NCBI GenBank assembly: GCA_050179645.1
Contig: JBFXEX010000008.1
Location: forward strand, 7,224 to 71,223
Origin: VAZQ01 sp050179645
GTDB taxonomy: Bacteria; Pseudomonadota; Alphaproteobacteria; Rhizobiales; Xanthobacteraceae
DNA: 64,000 nucleotides
Direction of reading: 5' to 3'
The notes under the pieces are model-generated. The model searched no databases. It saw nothing but the letters and a program-made list of their open reading frames with translations, and had not been told where the DNA came from. A program made the translations under genes and the position numbers. This document shows, in pieces, positions 16,379-26,729 of this stretch; the stretch's first letter is position 1; each line of letters starts with the position of its first letter.

Positions 16379-18151
16379 CTAGCTTTCGGCGTTCCGCAGC
16401 AGGTTGTAGCTCGGATAGGACTTCGCCCACTTGTCCGGATAGGCGCGGTCGATGCCTTTTGTGAAGTAGCTGCCGACCGACAGATCGATCGGCACGTCGA
16501 TGACCCACGGCCGGCGGCTCTTGAGCGCCCTGGCGAGCGCAGGCGCGAGTAGCGCCGGATCCTCGATCCGCGCGCCTTCCGCGCCATAGGCGCGCGCCAG
16601 CGCGACGTAGTCCGGGTTGTAGCGCTCGCCCGTATCCTTGCGGCGGAAATGGCACCACGGATGCGAGCGCGAATAGCTGCGCTCCATGCCCTTGCGCTCG
16701 ATGCCGAGTTCGTAATTGTTCAACACCACCCAGATCGCCGGCAGGTCGTATTCGACGGCGGTCGCGACTACCTGCGACGTCATGTTGAAGGCGCCGTCGC
16801 CGACCAGCGCGATGGCAGGCCGGCCATCGGCCGCGATCGCGCCCGGGACGCCGGACGACGCCCAGCCCATCTCGGCCATGCCGGGACTGATCTGCCAGGC
16901 ACCAGGCGCGGTGATCTTCATGTAGGCCTCGGCGTACTGCGTGACGTCGCCGATGTCGACGAACACGCGGCCGTCGTTCGGCAGCGCGCGGCCGACCTCA
17001 TGCACCAGCCGCGCCGGATGGGTCGGCGCGGTAGAGGCGGTCTGCAGCGGACGGATCTCGTCCTCCCATTCGGCGCGAAAGCCCTGGGTGCGATCGAGCC
17101 AGCCCTGGTGCTTGCGGTTGCCCGGCGCGCCCACAGCCGCCGCCAGGTCTTCGAGAAACAGCCCGGCATCGCTGACCAGTCCGAGTTCGACCGGAAAGTT
17201 GCGGCCGACCTCCTGGTAGTCGAGATCGACCTGCACGATCTTGGTCTTGTCGACATCATAGATCGAACCCTTGCGCCAGTTGGCGGTGTGATTGTCGGAG
17301 AAGCGCGCGCCGACGCCGATCACCAGATCGGCCTCGCGGCTCGCTCGCGCGGCGCAGACGAAGCCGGACCGGCCGAGCGTGCCGATCGACAGCGGATGGT
17401 CCTCCGGCAGCATGCCTTTGGCGGGCAGCGTCGTGACGGTCGGGATGTTGAGGCTCTCTGCCGCGGTCTTAAGTGCGTCGGCCGCGCCGGAGCGCACGAC
17501 GCCGCCGCCCGCCAGGAGCAACGGCCGCTCGGCCTCGGCGATCATCCGCGCCACGCGCTCGACGCTGCGGGCATCGGCGCGCGGACGGTTGCGGTGCGGC
17601 GAGCGCGCGCCCGGCGCTTCGATCTCACCTTCGACCAGTGCAAGCTGGATATCGTACGGCACCTCGACGAACACCGGTCCGGGCCGGCCGGAGGTCGCGG
17701 CCTTCAGCGCATAGTTGAGAATCTCGATCGTGGTGTCGGGCCGCACCAGCATCCAGGTGCCCTTGCAGACCGGGCGGAAGATGTTCTGCGCGTCCTCGAA
17801 GCCGTGATAGAAAATCTCCTGCATCCCGGCCTTGCCGAGGAAGTGCGTGGTCGAGCCGCCGGCGATGATCAGCACCGGCGACGATTCGTGCATCGCGCTG
17901 GCGCAGGCACCGACGGCGTTCAGCAGGCCCGGCCCCTTCGAGACGATCACCGGCGCGACCCGGCCGCTGACGCGGTGATAGACGTCGGCCATGTGCACGG
18001 CATGAGATTCGTGCTTGGCCTGAATTCCTTCGATTTCGGGTTTGTCGGTGAGCGCGTCGAGGAACGGCCAGACCGCGCCGCCCGCGTAGCCGAAGTAGTG
18101 CTTGAACCCGGCCACTTCGAACCACTGGGCGATCGCATCGACTACGCGCAT
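16379..18151 (-). CDS. Thiamine pyrophosphate-dependent enzyme (acetolactate synthase-like)
   Basis: 590 residues with the three-domain TPP-enzyme layout. The PYR-domain Glu48 lies in IQAKHESHAVHMADVYHR, the central domain contains RPLLLAGGGVVRSGA, and the PP-domain motif GDGAFN (about 451) is followed 27 residues later by NN (478-479), the TPP/Mg site. Members include acetolactate synthase, sulfoacetaldehyde acetyltransferase, oxalyl-CoA decarboxylase, 2-hydroxyacyl-CoA lyase and benzoylformate decarboxylase; I cannot pick one. No regulatory subunit gene is nearby, which argues against anabolic acetolactate synthase. It is first in the CoA operon, with RBS AAGGAG 7 bases before ATG 18151. 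Context with class III CoA-transferases makes a CoA-ester lyase an option. Confidence 0.85.
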   Translation of the reverse strand: MRVVDAIAQWFEVAGFKHYFGYAGGAVWPFLDALTDKPEIEGIQAKHESHAVHMADVYHRVSGRVAPVIVSKGPGLLNAVGACASAMHESSPVLIIAGGSTTHFLGKAGMQEIFYHGFEDAQNIFRPVCKGTWMLVRPDTTIEILNYALKAATSGRPGPVFVEVPYDIQLALVEGEIEAPGARSPHRNRPRADARSVERVARMIAEAERPLLLAGGGVVRSGAADALKTAAESLNIPTVTTLPAKGMLPEDHPLSIGTLGRSGFVCAARASREADLVIGVGARFSDNHTANWRKGSIYDVDKTKIVQVDLDYQEVGRNFPVELGLVSDAGLFLEDLAAAVGAPGNRKHQGWLDRTQGFRAEWEDEIRPLQTASTAPTHPARLVHEVGRALPNDGRVFVDIGDVTQYAEAYMKITAPGAWQISPGMAEMGWASSGVPGAIAADGRPAIALVGDGAFNMTSQVVATAVEYDLPAIWVVLNNYELGIERKGMERSYSRSHPWCHFRRKDTGERYNPDYVALARAYGAEGARIEDPALLAPALARALKSRRPWVIDVPIDLSVGSYFTKGIDRAYPDKWAKSYPSYNLLRNAES

Positions 18152-18193
18152 CACGTTGCTCCTTGGTGCATCCCGGCGGCGCGGCGGAATGCT

Positions 18194-18212
18194 TGCAACA
18201 AAATTCGTTGCA
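18194..18212. promoter_or_regulatory. Inverted repeat, candidate operator of the CoA operon
   Basis: TGCAAC-AAAATTC-GTTGCA, a perfect 6-base inverted repeat with an AT-rich 7-base centre in GC-rich surroundings, about 43 bases upstream of the first gene's ATG. It fits a dimeric regulator; the RpiR protein inside the operon or the LysR protein upstream are candidates. Inferred from position and symmetry only. The remainder of the 18152-18440 gap shows nothing else I recognise. Confidence 0.45.
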
Positions 18213-18440
18213 GTCAACGCTATCGCCGGCTGAATGGGTTGCGTCGTCCGCGTGTTCTCAAGGTGCCCCCGTCGCGGCGAGGTCCCACGGCGAAATCGCC
18301 GCAACTGCCGGAACATCGCCGCCGTGCCGGAACTCGGCCCACGGGGCAGCGACAAGCCACTGGATCGCCCGCCCTTAAAGGCAGCGCGCATCCCACGCGA
18401 CCACTTCCGCGAACGCCGTACGCGATAACGGGAGACGGGA

Positions 18441-19355
18441 TCAGCCCGCACTCAACATCCGCGCCCGCAACGGCAGAGGCTCGCCGTCGGTCTCGACGAG
18501 TCGCGGACGCACGGCCGCCCCGATTTCATCGGCAAGTTCTTCCAGCGGCGCCCAGTTGCTGCCCTCGCGCAGAAAAACGCCGCAGTAGAGGTTGGGCAGC
18601 GCCGGCAGCGGTGGATTCTTCCAGACCGACAAGCACGTATCGCCGACCCGGCTGCGCGGCAGCACCATCACGCCCATGCCGGCAACCACCGCCGCTTCGA
18701 GGCCCACGATGCTGCGGGACGTATAGACGAACTCGCACGTGCGCCCGACCCGGTCGAGCGCCTGAACCGCGGTGTAACGACAGGAGCAATCCTCGCCCAA
18801 CGAGATCAGGGGTACGGGCAGGTGCGGATCGATTTGCGTAGCCGCGGAGCGCACCCATACGGCCGGGTCGGTCCAGAGATGCCGGGACGGAATGGACGGC
18901 TCGGCTTTGGCAACCGCGACCGCGAGGTCAAGCTCCCCCATCTGCAAACCGCGCTGCACCTGCTCGAAGCTTGCGCCGTTGACGATGAAGCGCACGAACG
19001 GCCAGCGTCGGCGAAACCCGGCGAGCAGGGTCGGAATGCGGGCGCCGATGAAGTCGCCGGAAACGCAGACCCTCAGCGTGCGCGCTGCGTGACCGCCGCT
19101 GGTCAGCCCCAGGATGTGATCGTTGATCAACAGCATCTGCCGAGCGGCCTTCACGACCTCCTGCCCGCGCAACGTCAGGCTGATGCCCGGCGCGCTCTTG
19201 TCGAGCAGTTCAAATCCGAGCAGAAACTGCAGCCGCTTGATCTGGGCGCTGACCGCCGGCTGCGTCACGCCGAACGACTGGGCCGCCTTGGTGAAGCTGC
19301 GCAGGTCGACCACGGCGACCAGGGTGCGCAAAAGGTCCGTCGGAATATTCATCAT
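18441..19355 (-). CDS. LysR family transcriptional regulator
   Basis: 304 residues. The N-terminal winged helix-turn-helix reads LLRTLVAVVDLRSFTKAAQ, SFGVTQPAVSAQIKRLQFLL, with LLDKSAPGISLTLRGQEVV as the wing and linker helix. The effector domain follows from about residue 90 (LRVCVSGDFIGARIPTLLAG; VVAGMGVMVLPRSRVGDT). It sits 290 bases upstream of the CoA operon on the same strand and 270 bases from the divergent glucan exporter gene. LysR proteins often control a divergent or adjacent operon, so either target is possible; no ligand can be inferred. Confidence 0.9.
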   Translation of the reverse strand: MMNIPTDLLRTLVAVVDLRSFTKAAQSFGVTQPAVSAQIKRLQFLLGFELLDKSAPGISLTLRGQEVVKAARQMLLINDHILGLTSGGHAARTLRVCVSGDFIGARIPTLLAGFRRRWPFVRFIVNGASFEQVQRGLQMGELDLAVAVAKAEPSIPSRHLWTDPAVWVRSAATQIDPHLPVPLISLGEDCSCRYTAVQALDRVGRTCEFVYTSRSIVGLEAAVVAGMGVMVLPRSRVGDTCLSVWKNPPLPALPNLYCGVFLREGSNWAPLEELADEIGAAVRPRLVETDGEPLPLRARMLSAG

Positions 19356-19625
19356 GCAACCGTAGACCGTATCGGGTGACGACGATGATCTAACATTGTG
19401 TGACCCGCTATCCGGATGGTCAATTGTGATTGCGAGGCGGCTGCAATAAACTTTGTTAAAATGAGCCGGATCGGCAACAATTGTTCCACATTAGCGGAAG
19501 GCAGCACTTTCCAAGCGGGCAGACTCATGTTTATGGAACAGCGCGCCCGCCGCCGTCCGCGGCCCGGAGCGCCGGGTTGAACCCGATCAAGGGGGTTGAG
19601 TCGTGCGTATCCCGAAGTCGGCCTC

Positions 19626-21441
<1,816 letters not shown>

Positions 21442-21449
<8 letters not shown>

Positions 21450-22608
21450 TCCGCTCCAGGATGCTGACGTAGTTCGCGACCGCGGTGCCGCCCATGTTGA
21501 AGACGCCGCCGAGGCGGGCGTCTTTCACCTGCATGTCGCCAGCGTCGCCGGTGAGCTGCATGGCGGTGATGGCATGCATCGACACGCCGGTGGCGCCGAT
21601 CGGATGGCCCTTGGCCTTGAGGCCGCCCGACGGATTGACCGGCAACCGGCCGGTCTTCTCGGTCAGGCCTTCCTCGACCGCGCGCGCCCCCTGGCCCTCG
21701 GGCACGAGACCCATGGCCTCGTACTCGATCAGTTCGGCGATGGTGAAGCAGTCGTGAGTTTCAACAAAAGACAAGTCTGAAACCGCAATTCCAGCACTCG
21801 CCAGGGCACGCTGCCAGGCCTCGCTGCAGCCCTCGAACTTCAGCACGTCGCGCTTCGACATCGGCAGGAAATCCTGCACGTGCTCGGCGGCGCGGAACGC
21901 CACCGCCTTGCGCAGCCGCAGGCCGGTGCCGATGTCCGCCAGCACCAGCGCCGCAGCGCCGTCGGATACCAGCGAGCAGTCGGTGCGCTTGAGCGGACCG
22001 GCGACGCGCGGGTTCTTCTCACTCTCGGTGCGGCAGAACTCGTAGCCAAGGTCCTTGCGGATCTGCGCATACGGGTTGCCGACGCCGTTCTTGTGGTTCT
22101 TGGCGGCAATGCGGGCGAGCGCGTCCGACTGGTCGCCCCAGCGCTGGAAATAGAGGCCGGCGATCTTGCCGAAAATGCCGGCGAAGCCGCCTTCGATGTC
22201 GGACTCCTCGCGCACGTACGAGGCTTTGAGCAGGTTGCGGCCGATCTCGGCCGCGGGCGTCGTGGTCATCTGTTCGGCGCCGACCACCAGCACGATACGG
22301 GCTGACTTGGCGGCGATCGCCTTGAGCCCCTGATGCACGGCTGCAGAGCCGGTCGCACAGGCATTCTCGACCCGCATGGCACGTTTGAAGCGAAGCTCGG
22401 GCGAGGCCTGCAGCACCAGCGAAGCGGTAAAATCCTGCGCCGAGAAACCGGCGTTGAAATGGCCGAGCAGGATCTCGTCGACATCGCCCGGACCGATGCC
22501 GGCATCGGCCAATGCGTCGCCGGCCACCCGGACGATCAGGCTTTCGAGCGTCTCGCCCTCGAGCCGGCCGAACTTGGTATGGGCCCAGCCGACGATACAT
22601 GCGGTCAC
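21442..22608 (-). CDS. Acetyl-CoA acetyltransferase (SCP2-type thiolase)
   Basis: 388 residues from GTG 22608, chosen because GGGAGG stands 5 bases before it and MTACIVGWAHTKFG is the usual family N-terminus; longer in-frame starts exist upstream. Unlike the thiolase-fold protein of the CoA operon, this one keeps the nucleophilic Cys84 (ENACATGSAA) and the histidines of ETHDCFT and GLKAKGHPIGATG. It should therefore catalyse real thiolytic cleavage or condensation of 3-oxoacyl-CoA. The last motif (CxGGG of classical thiolases) reads NMGGTAV, as in SCP2-type members. It is on its own, convergent with ndvA. Confidence 0.88.
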
Positions 22609-22873
22609 GGCGACCTCCCGGTTTGAATGCCCCATCCCGGACGCCTCGCGGGCCTGGGCGGGCTGCGCAAGTTCCATGGGCCAATGAGGCCAAGCTGCCG
22701 AATTTTGGACGCTTTCGTTTAGCACAGTTGGACCATCGGGGGCAGGGGCGCGCTCAGGTTGGCGCAGTGCTTTGCCGTCACGCGCCGTGGGCTTTAAGAT
22801 TTCTCTTGAGATCGCTGCAGTCGGCGTCTCCGAGGCCCGCGCAACCAGACCGGACCTGCGACCATTGCGATAT

Positions 22874-24247
22874 TTGCTGTCCATCCGATTCGTCCGGTCG
22901 CTGTTGTGCTCAGCCCTCATGCTGGGCGTGGTCGGCTTCGCCGCGGTACGCGCATCCGCCGAAGCACTGCTGGTGATCGACGCTGAATCCGGCAGGGTCG
23001 TTCACGCCGAAAACGCCGGCCACCCGTGGTATCCGGCGTCCATCACCAAGGTCATGACCGCCTATCTGACGCTGCAGGCGGTGCGGGAAGGCCGGCTCAC
23101 GCTCGACACCACCATCAAGGTGTCGGGGGCAGCCGCCGCGCAGCAGCCGGTCAAAATGGGCTTTCCGGTCGGCACCCTCGTCACCGTCGACAACGCGCTG
23201 AAGATGATGATGGTGCGTTCGTCAAATGACATGGCGGTGGTGCTTGCCGAAGGCGTCTCGGGGTCGATCGAGACCTTTTCGGTCGAGATGAACGCCACCG
23301 CCCGCCGGCTCGGCATGGTACAGTCGAGTTTCGTCAATCCGAACGGACTGCCAGACGAAGAGCAGGTCACCTCCGCGCGCGACCTCGCCATTCTGGCGCG
23401 CGCCCTGATCCGGGACTTTCCCGAATACGAACATTACTGGCATATCCCGGCGATCAAGTTCGGCAAGCGGGTGATGAGCAACTACAACTCGTTGATCGGC
23501 CGCTACCCCGGCGCCGACGGCATGAAGACAGGTTTCATCTGCGCCTCGGGCTTCAATCTCGTGGCGTCGGCAACGCGCGGCGGCAAGCGGATGATCGCCG
23601 TGGTGCTGGGCGCATCGTCGTCGCAGGCGCGCGCCATGAAGGCGGCGCAACTGCTCGAGCGCGGCTTCAACAGCACCCGAGGGATCAACTGGCTGATCCC
23701 GTCGCTCGGAACGGTGGAGTCGATTCAGCCGGTCAACGCGGAGCCGGTGAACCTGCGCGAGGACATGTGCGGCACGCACCGCAAACGGCGCGCCACCGAG
23801 GACGAGGACGAGGCGCTCGGCACCCACGAGAATCCGGACACGCCTTACGGCATGTTCCTTGCGAGCCTGCGTCCGAAGGCCAAAGGCGAGGCACCCGGTC
23901 CCGCCATCAGTCTCGGCGAGCCAGTCGTGGTCTACACCGGCCGCGCGCGCAAGCCTGGCGATCCGCCCCCGGCGGTCGCCAGCAAGCCGAAGAAATCCAA
24001 GCCCCCGGCCGACGCCACGGCTAAGGCCGGCACCAAGACGGATACCAAGACCGCGGCCGCCAAGCCGACGGCCGCCAGGAGCGAAACCGTCAAATCCGCT
24101 GCCAAACCGGTCGCCCCCAAGGACACGACCTCGAAGGGCGCGCAGACCGACGCCGCCCCAACGACGCGTCCGAAGCCGAAGAAATCCGCGCCCAAGCCGT
24201 TGGACACCGGCGCGATCAACGGCCCGCAGACCACGCAGGCGCGATGA
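22874..24247 (+). CDS. D-alanyl-D-alanine carboxypeptidase (PBP5/6, peptidase S11)
   Basis: About 457 residues. A hydrophobic leader ends near ASAEA (about 30), followed by the three penicillin-binding motifs: SITK (Ser56/Lys59), SSN in MVRSSNDMA, and KTG in DGMKTGF. It trims terminal D-Ala from peptidoglycan pentapeptides in the periplasm. The C-terminal 100 residues form a Lys/Pro/Ala/Thr-rich low-complexity tail (KPKKSKPPADATAKAGTKTD and similar), common in alphaproteobacterial homologues. The start is uncertain: TTG 22874 gives a compact signal peptide, while another TTG at 22772 adds 34 residues without clear function. The stop overlaps the cobW-like gene start (ATGA). Confidence 0.85.
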   Translation: MLSIRFVRSLLCSALMLGVVGFAAVRASAEALLVIDAESGRVVHAENAGHPWYPASITKVMTAYLTLQAVREGRLTLDTTIKVSGAAAAQQPVKMGFPVGTLVTVDNALKMMMVRSSNDMAVVLAEGVSGSIETFSVEMNATARRLGMVQSSFVNPNGLPDEEQVTSARDLAILARALIRDFPEYEHYWHIPAIKFGKRVMSNYNSLIGRYPGADGMKTGFICASGFNLVASATRGGKRMIAVVLGASSSQARAMKAAQLLERGFNSTRGINWLIPSLGTVESIQPVNAEPVNLREDMCGTHRKRRATEDEDEALGTHENPDTPYGMFLASLRPKAKGEAPGPAISLGEPVVVYTGRARKPGDPPPAVASKPKKSKPPADATAKAGTKTDTKTAAAKPTAARSETVKSAAKPVAPKDTTSKGAQTDAAPTTRPKPKKSAPKPLDTGAINGPQTTQAR

Positions 24248-25383
24248 CGGACGCCGACCGAGGTCTAGGTCCGGCCGCGCCCATTCCACTCAACGTGCTG
24301 ACCGGCTTTCTCGGCGCCGGCAAGACCTCACTGCTCAACCGCCTGATCGCCGACCCGGCGCTCGCGGAGACCGCCGTCATCATCAACGAATTCGGCGATG
24401 TCGGCCTCGACCATCTGCTGGTGCGCGAGATCAGCGACGGAGTGGTGCTCCTCCAGAGCGGCTGCCTGTGCTGCACGTTGCGTGGCGACCTGGTCGACGC
24501 TCTGGAGCAGTTGCTGCGCGACCTCGACAACGGGCGCGCGACGTTCCGCCGGGTGATCCTGGAAACCACCGGACTCGCCGATCCGGCGCCGATGCTGCAG
24601 ACCGCCATGGCGCATCCGTATCTGGCGATGCGCTACCGGCTCGACGGCGTCATCACGGTGGTCGACGCGATCAATGGCGCGGCCACGCTTGACGCGCACC
24701 TGGAGGCCGTCAAGCAGGTCGCGGTCGCCGACCGCATCGTACTGAGCAAGACCGACCTCATCGACACGCCGCAACGCCGCGCCGAGTGCGATGCTTTGAA
24801 GGCGCGGTTGCGCGCGCTCAACCCGGCAGCGCCGCTCCTCGACGCGGCGACGGGCGAAGCAACGCCGGCGCGGCTGCTGGCCGCCGGCCTGTACGATCCG
24901 GCCCGCAAAATTCCGGACGTCGCGCGCTGGCTGGCGGTCGAGGCCTACGAGCAGGCGGGCCGAGATGCGCACGGCCACCACCACCATCACGACGTCAACC
25001 GGCACGACGATCGCATCCGCTCGTTTTCGCTCGTCACCGACGCCGCCGTACCGGCCGCGGTGTTCGACATGTTCCTCGATCTGGTGCGCTCGCTGCACGG
25101 GCCGAACCTGTTGCGACTTAAGGGCATCGTGAAGCTCGCCGAAGAGCCCGAGCGTCCGCTGGTGATCCACGGCGTGCAGCACGTGTTCCATCCGCCGGTG
25201 CGGCTGCCGGCCTGGCCGGACCCCGATACGCGCACCCGCATCGTGCTGATCACCCGCGATGTCGAGCCGCAGACCATCCGGGCGCTGTTCGACGCATTCC
25301 TCGGCGCCGCCAGGGTCGACCAGCCCGACCGCGCGGCGATCGTCGAGAATCCGCTGGTGCCGTTCGGCGGCCTGGATCGCTGA
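24244..25383 (+). CDS. CobW-family (COG0523) GTP-binding metallochaperone-like protein
   Basis: 379 residues, G3E GTPase. Walker A GFLGAGKTS is near residue 20, the metal-binding CLCC motif (SGCLCCTLRGDL) about 75-86, and the ETTGLADPAP switch region follows. A histidine run HGHHHHHD at about 243-250 lies in the linker before the CobW C-terminal domain, a typical extra metal-binding site. Relatives deliver Zn, Co or other metals to client enzymes. The ATGA overlap with the carboxypeptidase gene suggests coupled translation, but that peptidase is a serine enzyme with no metal need, so its client is not obvious. Confidence 0.9.
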   Translation: MTDADRGLGPAAPIPLNVLTGFLGAGKTSLLNRLIADPALAETAVIINEFGDVGLDHLLVREISDGVVLLQSGCLCCTLRGDLVDALEQLLRDLDNGRATFRRVILETTGLADPAPMLQTAMAHPYLAMRYRLDGVITVVDAINGAATLDAHLEAVKQVAVADRIVLSKTDLIDTPQRRAECDALKARLRALNPAAPLLDAATGEATPARLLAAGLYDPARKIPDVARWLAVEAYEQAGRDAHGHHHHHDVNRHDDRIRSFSLVTDAAVPAAVFDMFLDLVRSLHGPNLLRLKGIVKLAEEPERPLVIHGVQHVFHPPVRLPAWPDPDTRTRIVLITRDVEPQTIRALFDAFLGAARVDQPDRAAIVENPLVPFGGLDR

Positions 25384-25537
25384 TACCCGCTTCGCAGTTC
25401 GATGCTGCCTAACGGGATCGTAACCAAGCATGCAGGTTGTCTTGCTATTGTCGCCCATCTCTCCCATGGTCGCGGGCCACGGCGGCGCGTGATTTCTCCC
25501 CCCGTCAGCAGCACAAATTACAAAGGCAACCAGCAAG

Positions 25538-26653
25538 ATGCTCTACGTCGACATTCCAAGTCAGGCCGATATCAGGGCGCTCGCGGCGCACCGCGAGGGC
25601 ATTTGTGTTTCAATCTATATCCCCACCACGCCGCTCAGCCAGGAGACCGCTCACGACCGGATCGAGCTGAAGAATATGGTCAAGTCCGCGGAGCAGCAAT
25701 TGCATGATGCCGGCGCCGACAAACGGGAAATCGCCGCCACCGTCGAGCACATCGATGACCTGATCGACGACGAGGAATTCTGGCGCTTCCAGGCGCGCGG
25801 ACTCGCGATCCTGGCCACGCCCGAGAGCGCGCGCACCTTCCGCATCCCCAATGCGCTGCAGCCCCTGCTGGAAGTGTCGGATCGCTTCCTGCTCAAGCCA
25901 TTGCTGCGGACGGTGTCGTTTCCGAATGCCGCGTACGTTCTCGCGCTAGCGGAAGGCGGCGTGCGGCTCATTCATGTCTTCGCCGACCTGCCGCCGACCA
26001 CCATCAAGGTCGATGGGATGCCGAAGGATGCGGCGAGCTCGGTCGGCAAGGCCAGCATCAACCATCGCTCGCCGAGCGGCCGCATCGAGGGCTCCGAAGG
26101 CCAGAAGGTGCGGCTGCGCCAATACGCGCGGCAGGTCGATCACGCGCTGCGCGGCTTGCTGACCGGCAGCGAACTGCCGCTGATATTAGCATCCAGCCAG
26201 CCGCTGGCGCCGATCTACCGCTCGGTTAACACCTACGCGCATCTCTCCGCAGCCGGCATCGATGGCAGCCCGGTGGCGATGACGGATGCGCAACTCGCCG
26301 AGCGCGCGCGAGCCATTCTCGATCAGCTTTACAAGGACGATATCGCGCATTGGAAGCAGGTGTTTGCGACCCGCAAGGACCGCGCCACCACCGACATTGC
26401 TCACGCGGCCCGCGCGGCGACCTTCGGCGCGGTCGAGACCATGCTGGTGGATATCGACGAAGTGATTCCCGGTACAGTCGATGACAAGGATGGCAGCGTC
26501 TCTTACACGGCCAAGCCCGGCGCACTCAGCTACGGCATCGTCGACGAGATTGCGAGCCGGGTGATCCGCTCCGGCGGCCGGGTGATCGGGGTCCGTAAGT
26601 CCGACCTGCCGGATGGCGAATCGCTTGCCGCCATCCTGCGTTACGCGGTGTGA
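25538..26653 (+). CDS. baeRF-like protein (bacterial archaeo-eukaryotic release factor family)
   Basis: 371 residues without signal peptide or membrane segments. The first part (DIRALAAHREGICVSIYIPT; a helical stretch ending DLIDDEEFWRFQARGLAILA) and the middle (YVLALAEGGVRLIHVF; then LRQYARQVDHALRGLLTGSE and LILASSQPLAPIYRSVN) resemble the predicted bacterial eRF1-like families. In those, a Sm-like/eRF1-domain array was proposed to act on stalled ribosomes. The C-terminus GIVDEIASRVIRSGGRVIGV is their eL30-like terminal motif. Recognition is from memory and the subfamily is not assigned. The gap before it (25384-25537) shows no recognisable site. Confidence 0.65.
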   Translation: MLYVDIPSQADIRALAAHREGICVSIYIPTTPLSQETAHDRIELKNMVKSAEQQLHDAGADKREIAATVEHIDDLIDDEEFWRFQARGLAILATPESARTFRIPNALQPLLEVSDRFLLKPLLRTVSFPNAAYVLALAEGGVRLIHVFADLPPTTIKVDGMPKDAASSVGKASINHRSPSGRIEGSEGQKVRLRQYARQVDHALRGLLTGSELPLILASSQPLAPIYRSVNTYAHLSAAGIDGSPVAMTDAQLAERARAILDQLYKDDIAHWKQVFATRKDRATTDIAHAARAATFGAVETMLVDIDEVIPGTVDDKDGSVSYTAKPGALSYGIVDEIASRVIRSGGRVIGVRKSDLPDGESLAAILRYAV

Positions 26654-26729
26654 CGCTACGCGATCTAACTTGGCGGGCAGCCCGGCTTTGCCACCCGTTG
26701 CCGGGCGTCACCTGCACCGCTCTCGCGGC

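Noticed and set aside
19356..19625. tRNA or small RNA in the gap between the LysR gene and ndvA
   Set aside because: No cloverleaf or terminator-like structure found by eye; AT-rich stretches are more likely promoter sequence.
26680..26706. GCCCGGC...GCCGGGC hairpin between the baeRF-like and dienelactone hydrolase genes as a terminator
   Set aside because: Seven-base stem with a 13-base loop and no T-run; too weak to call.
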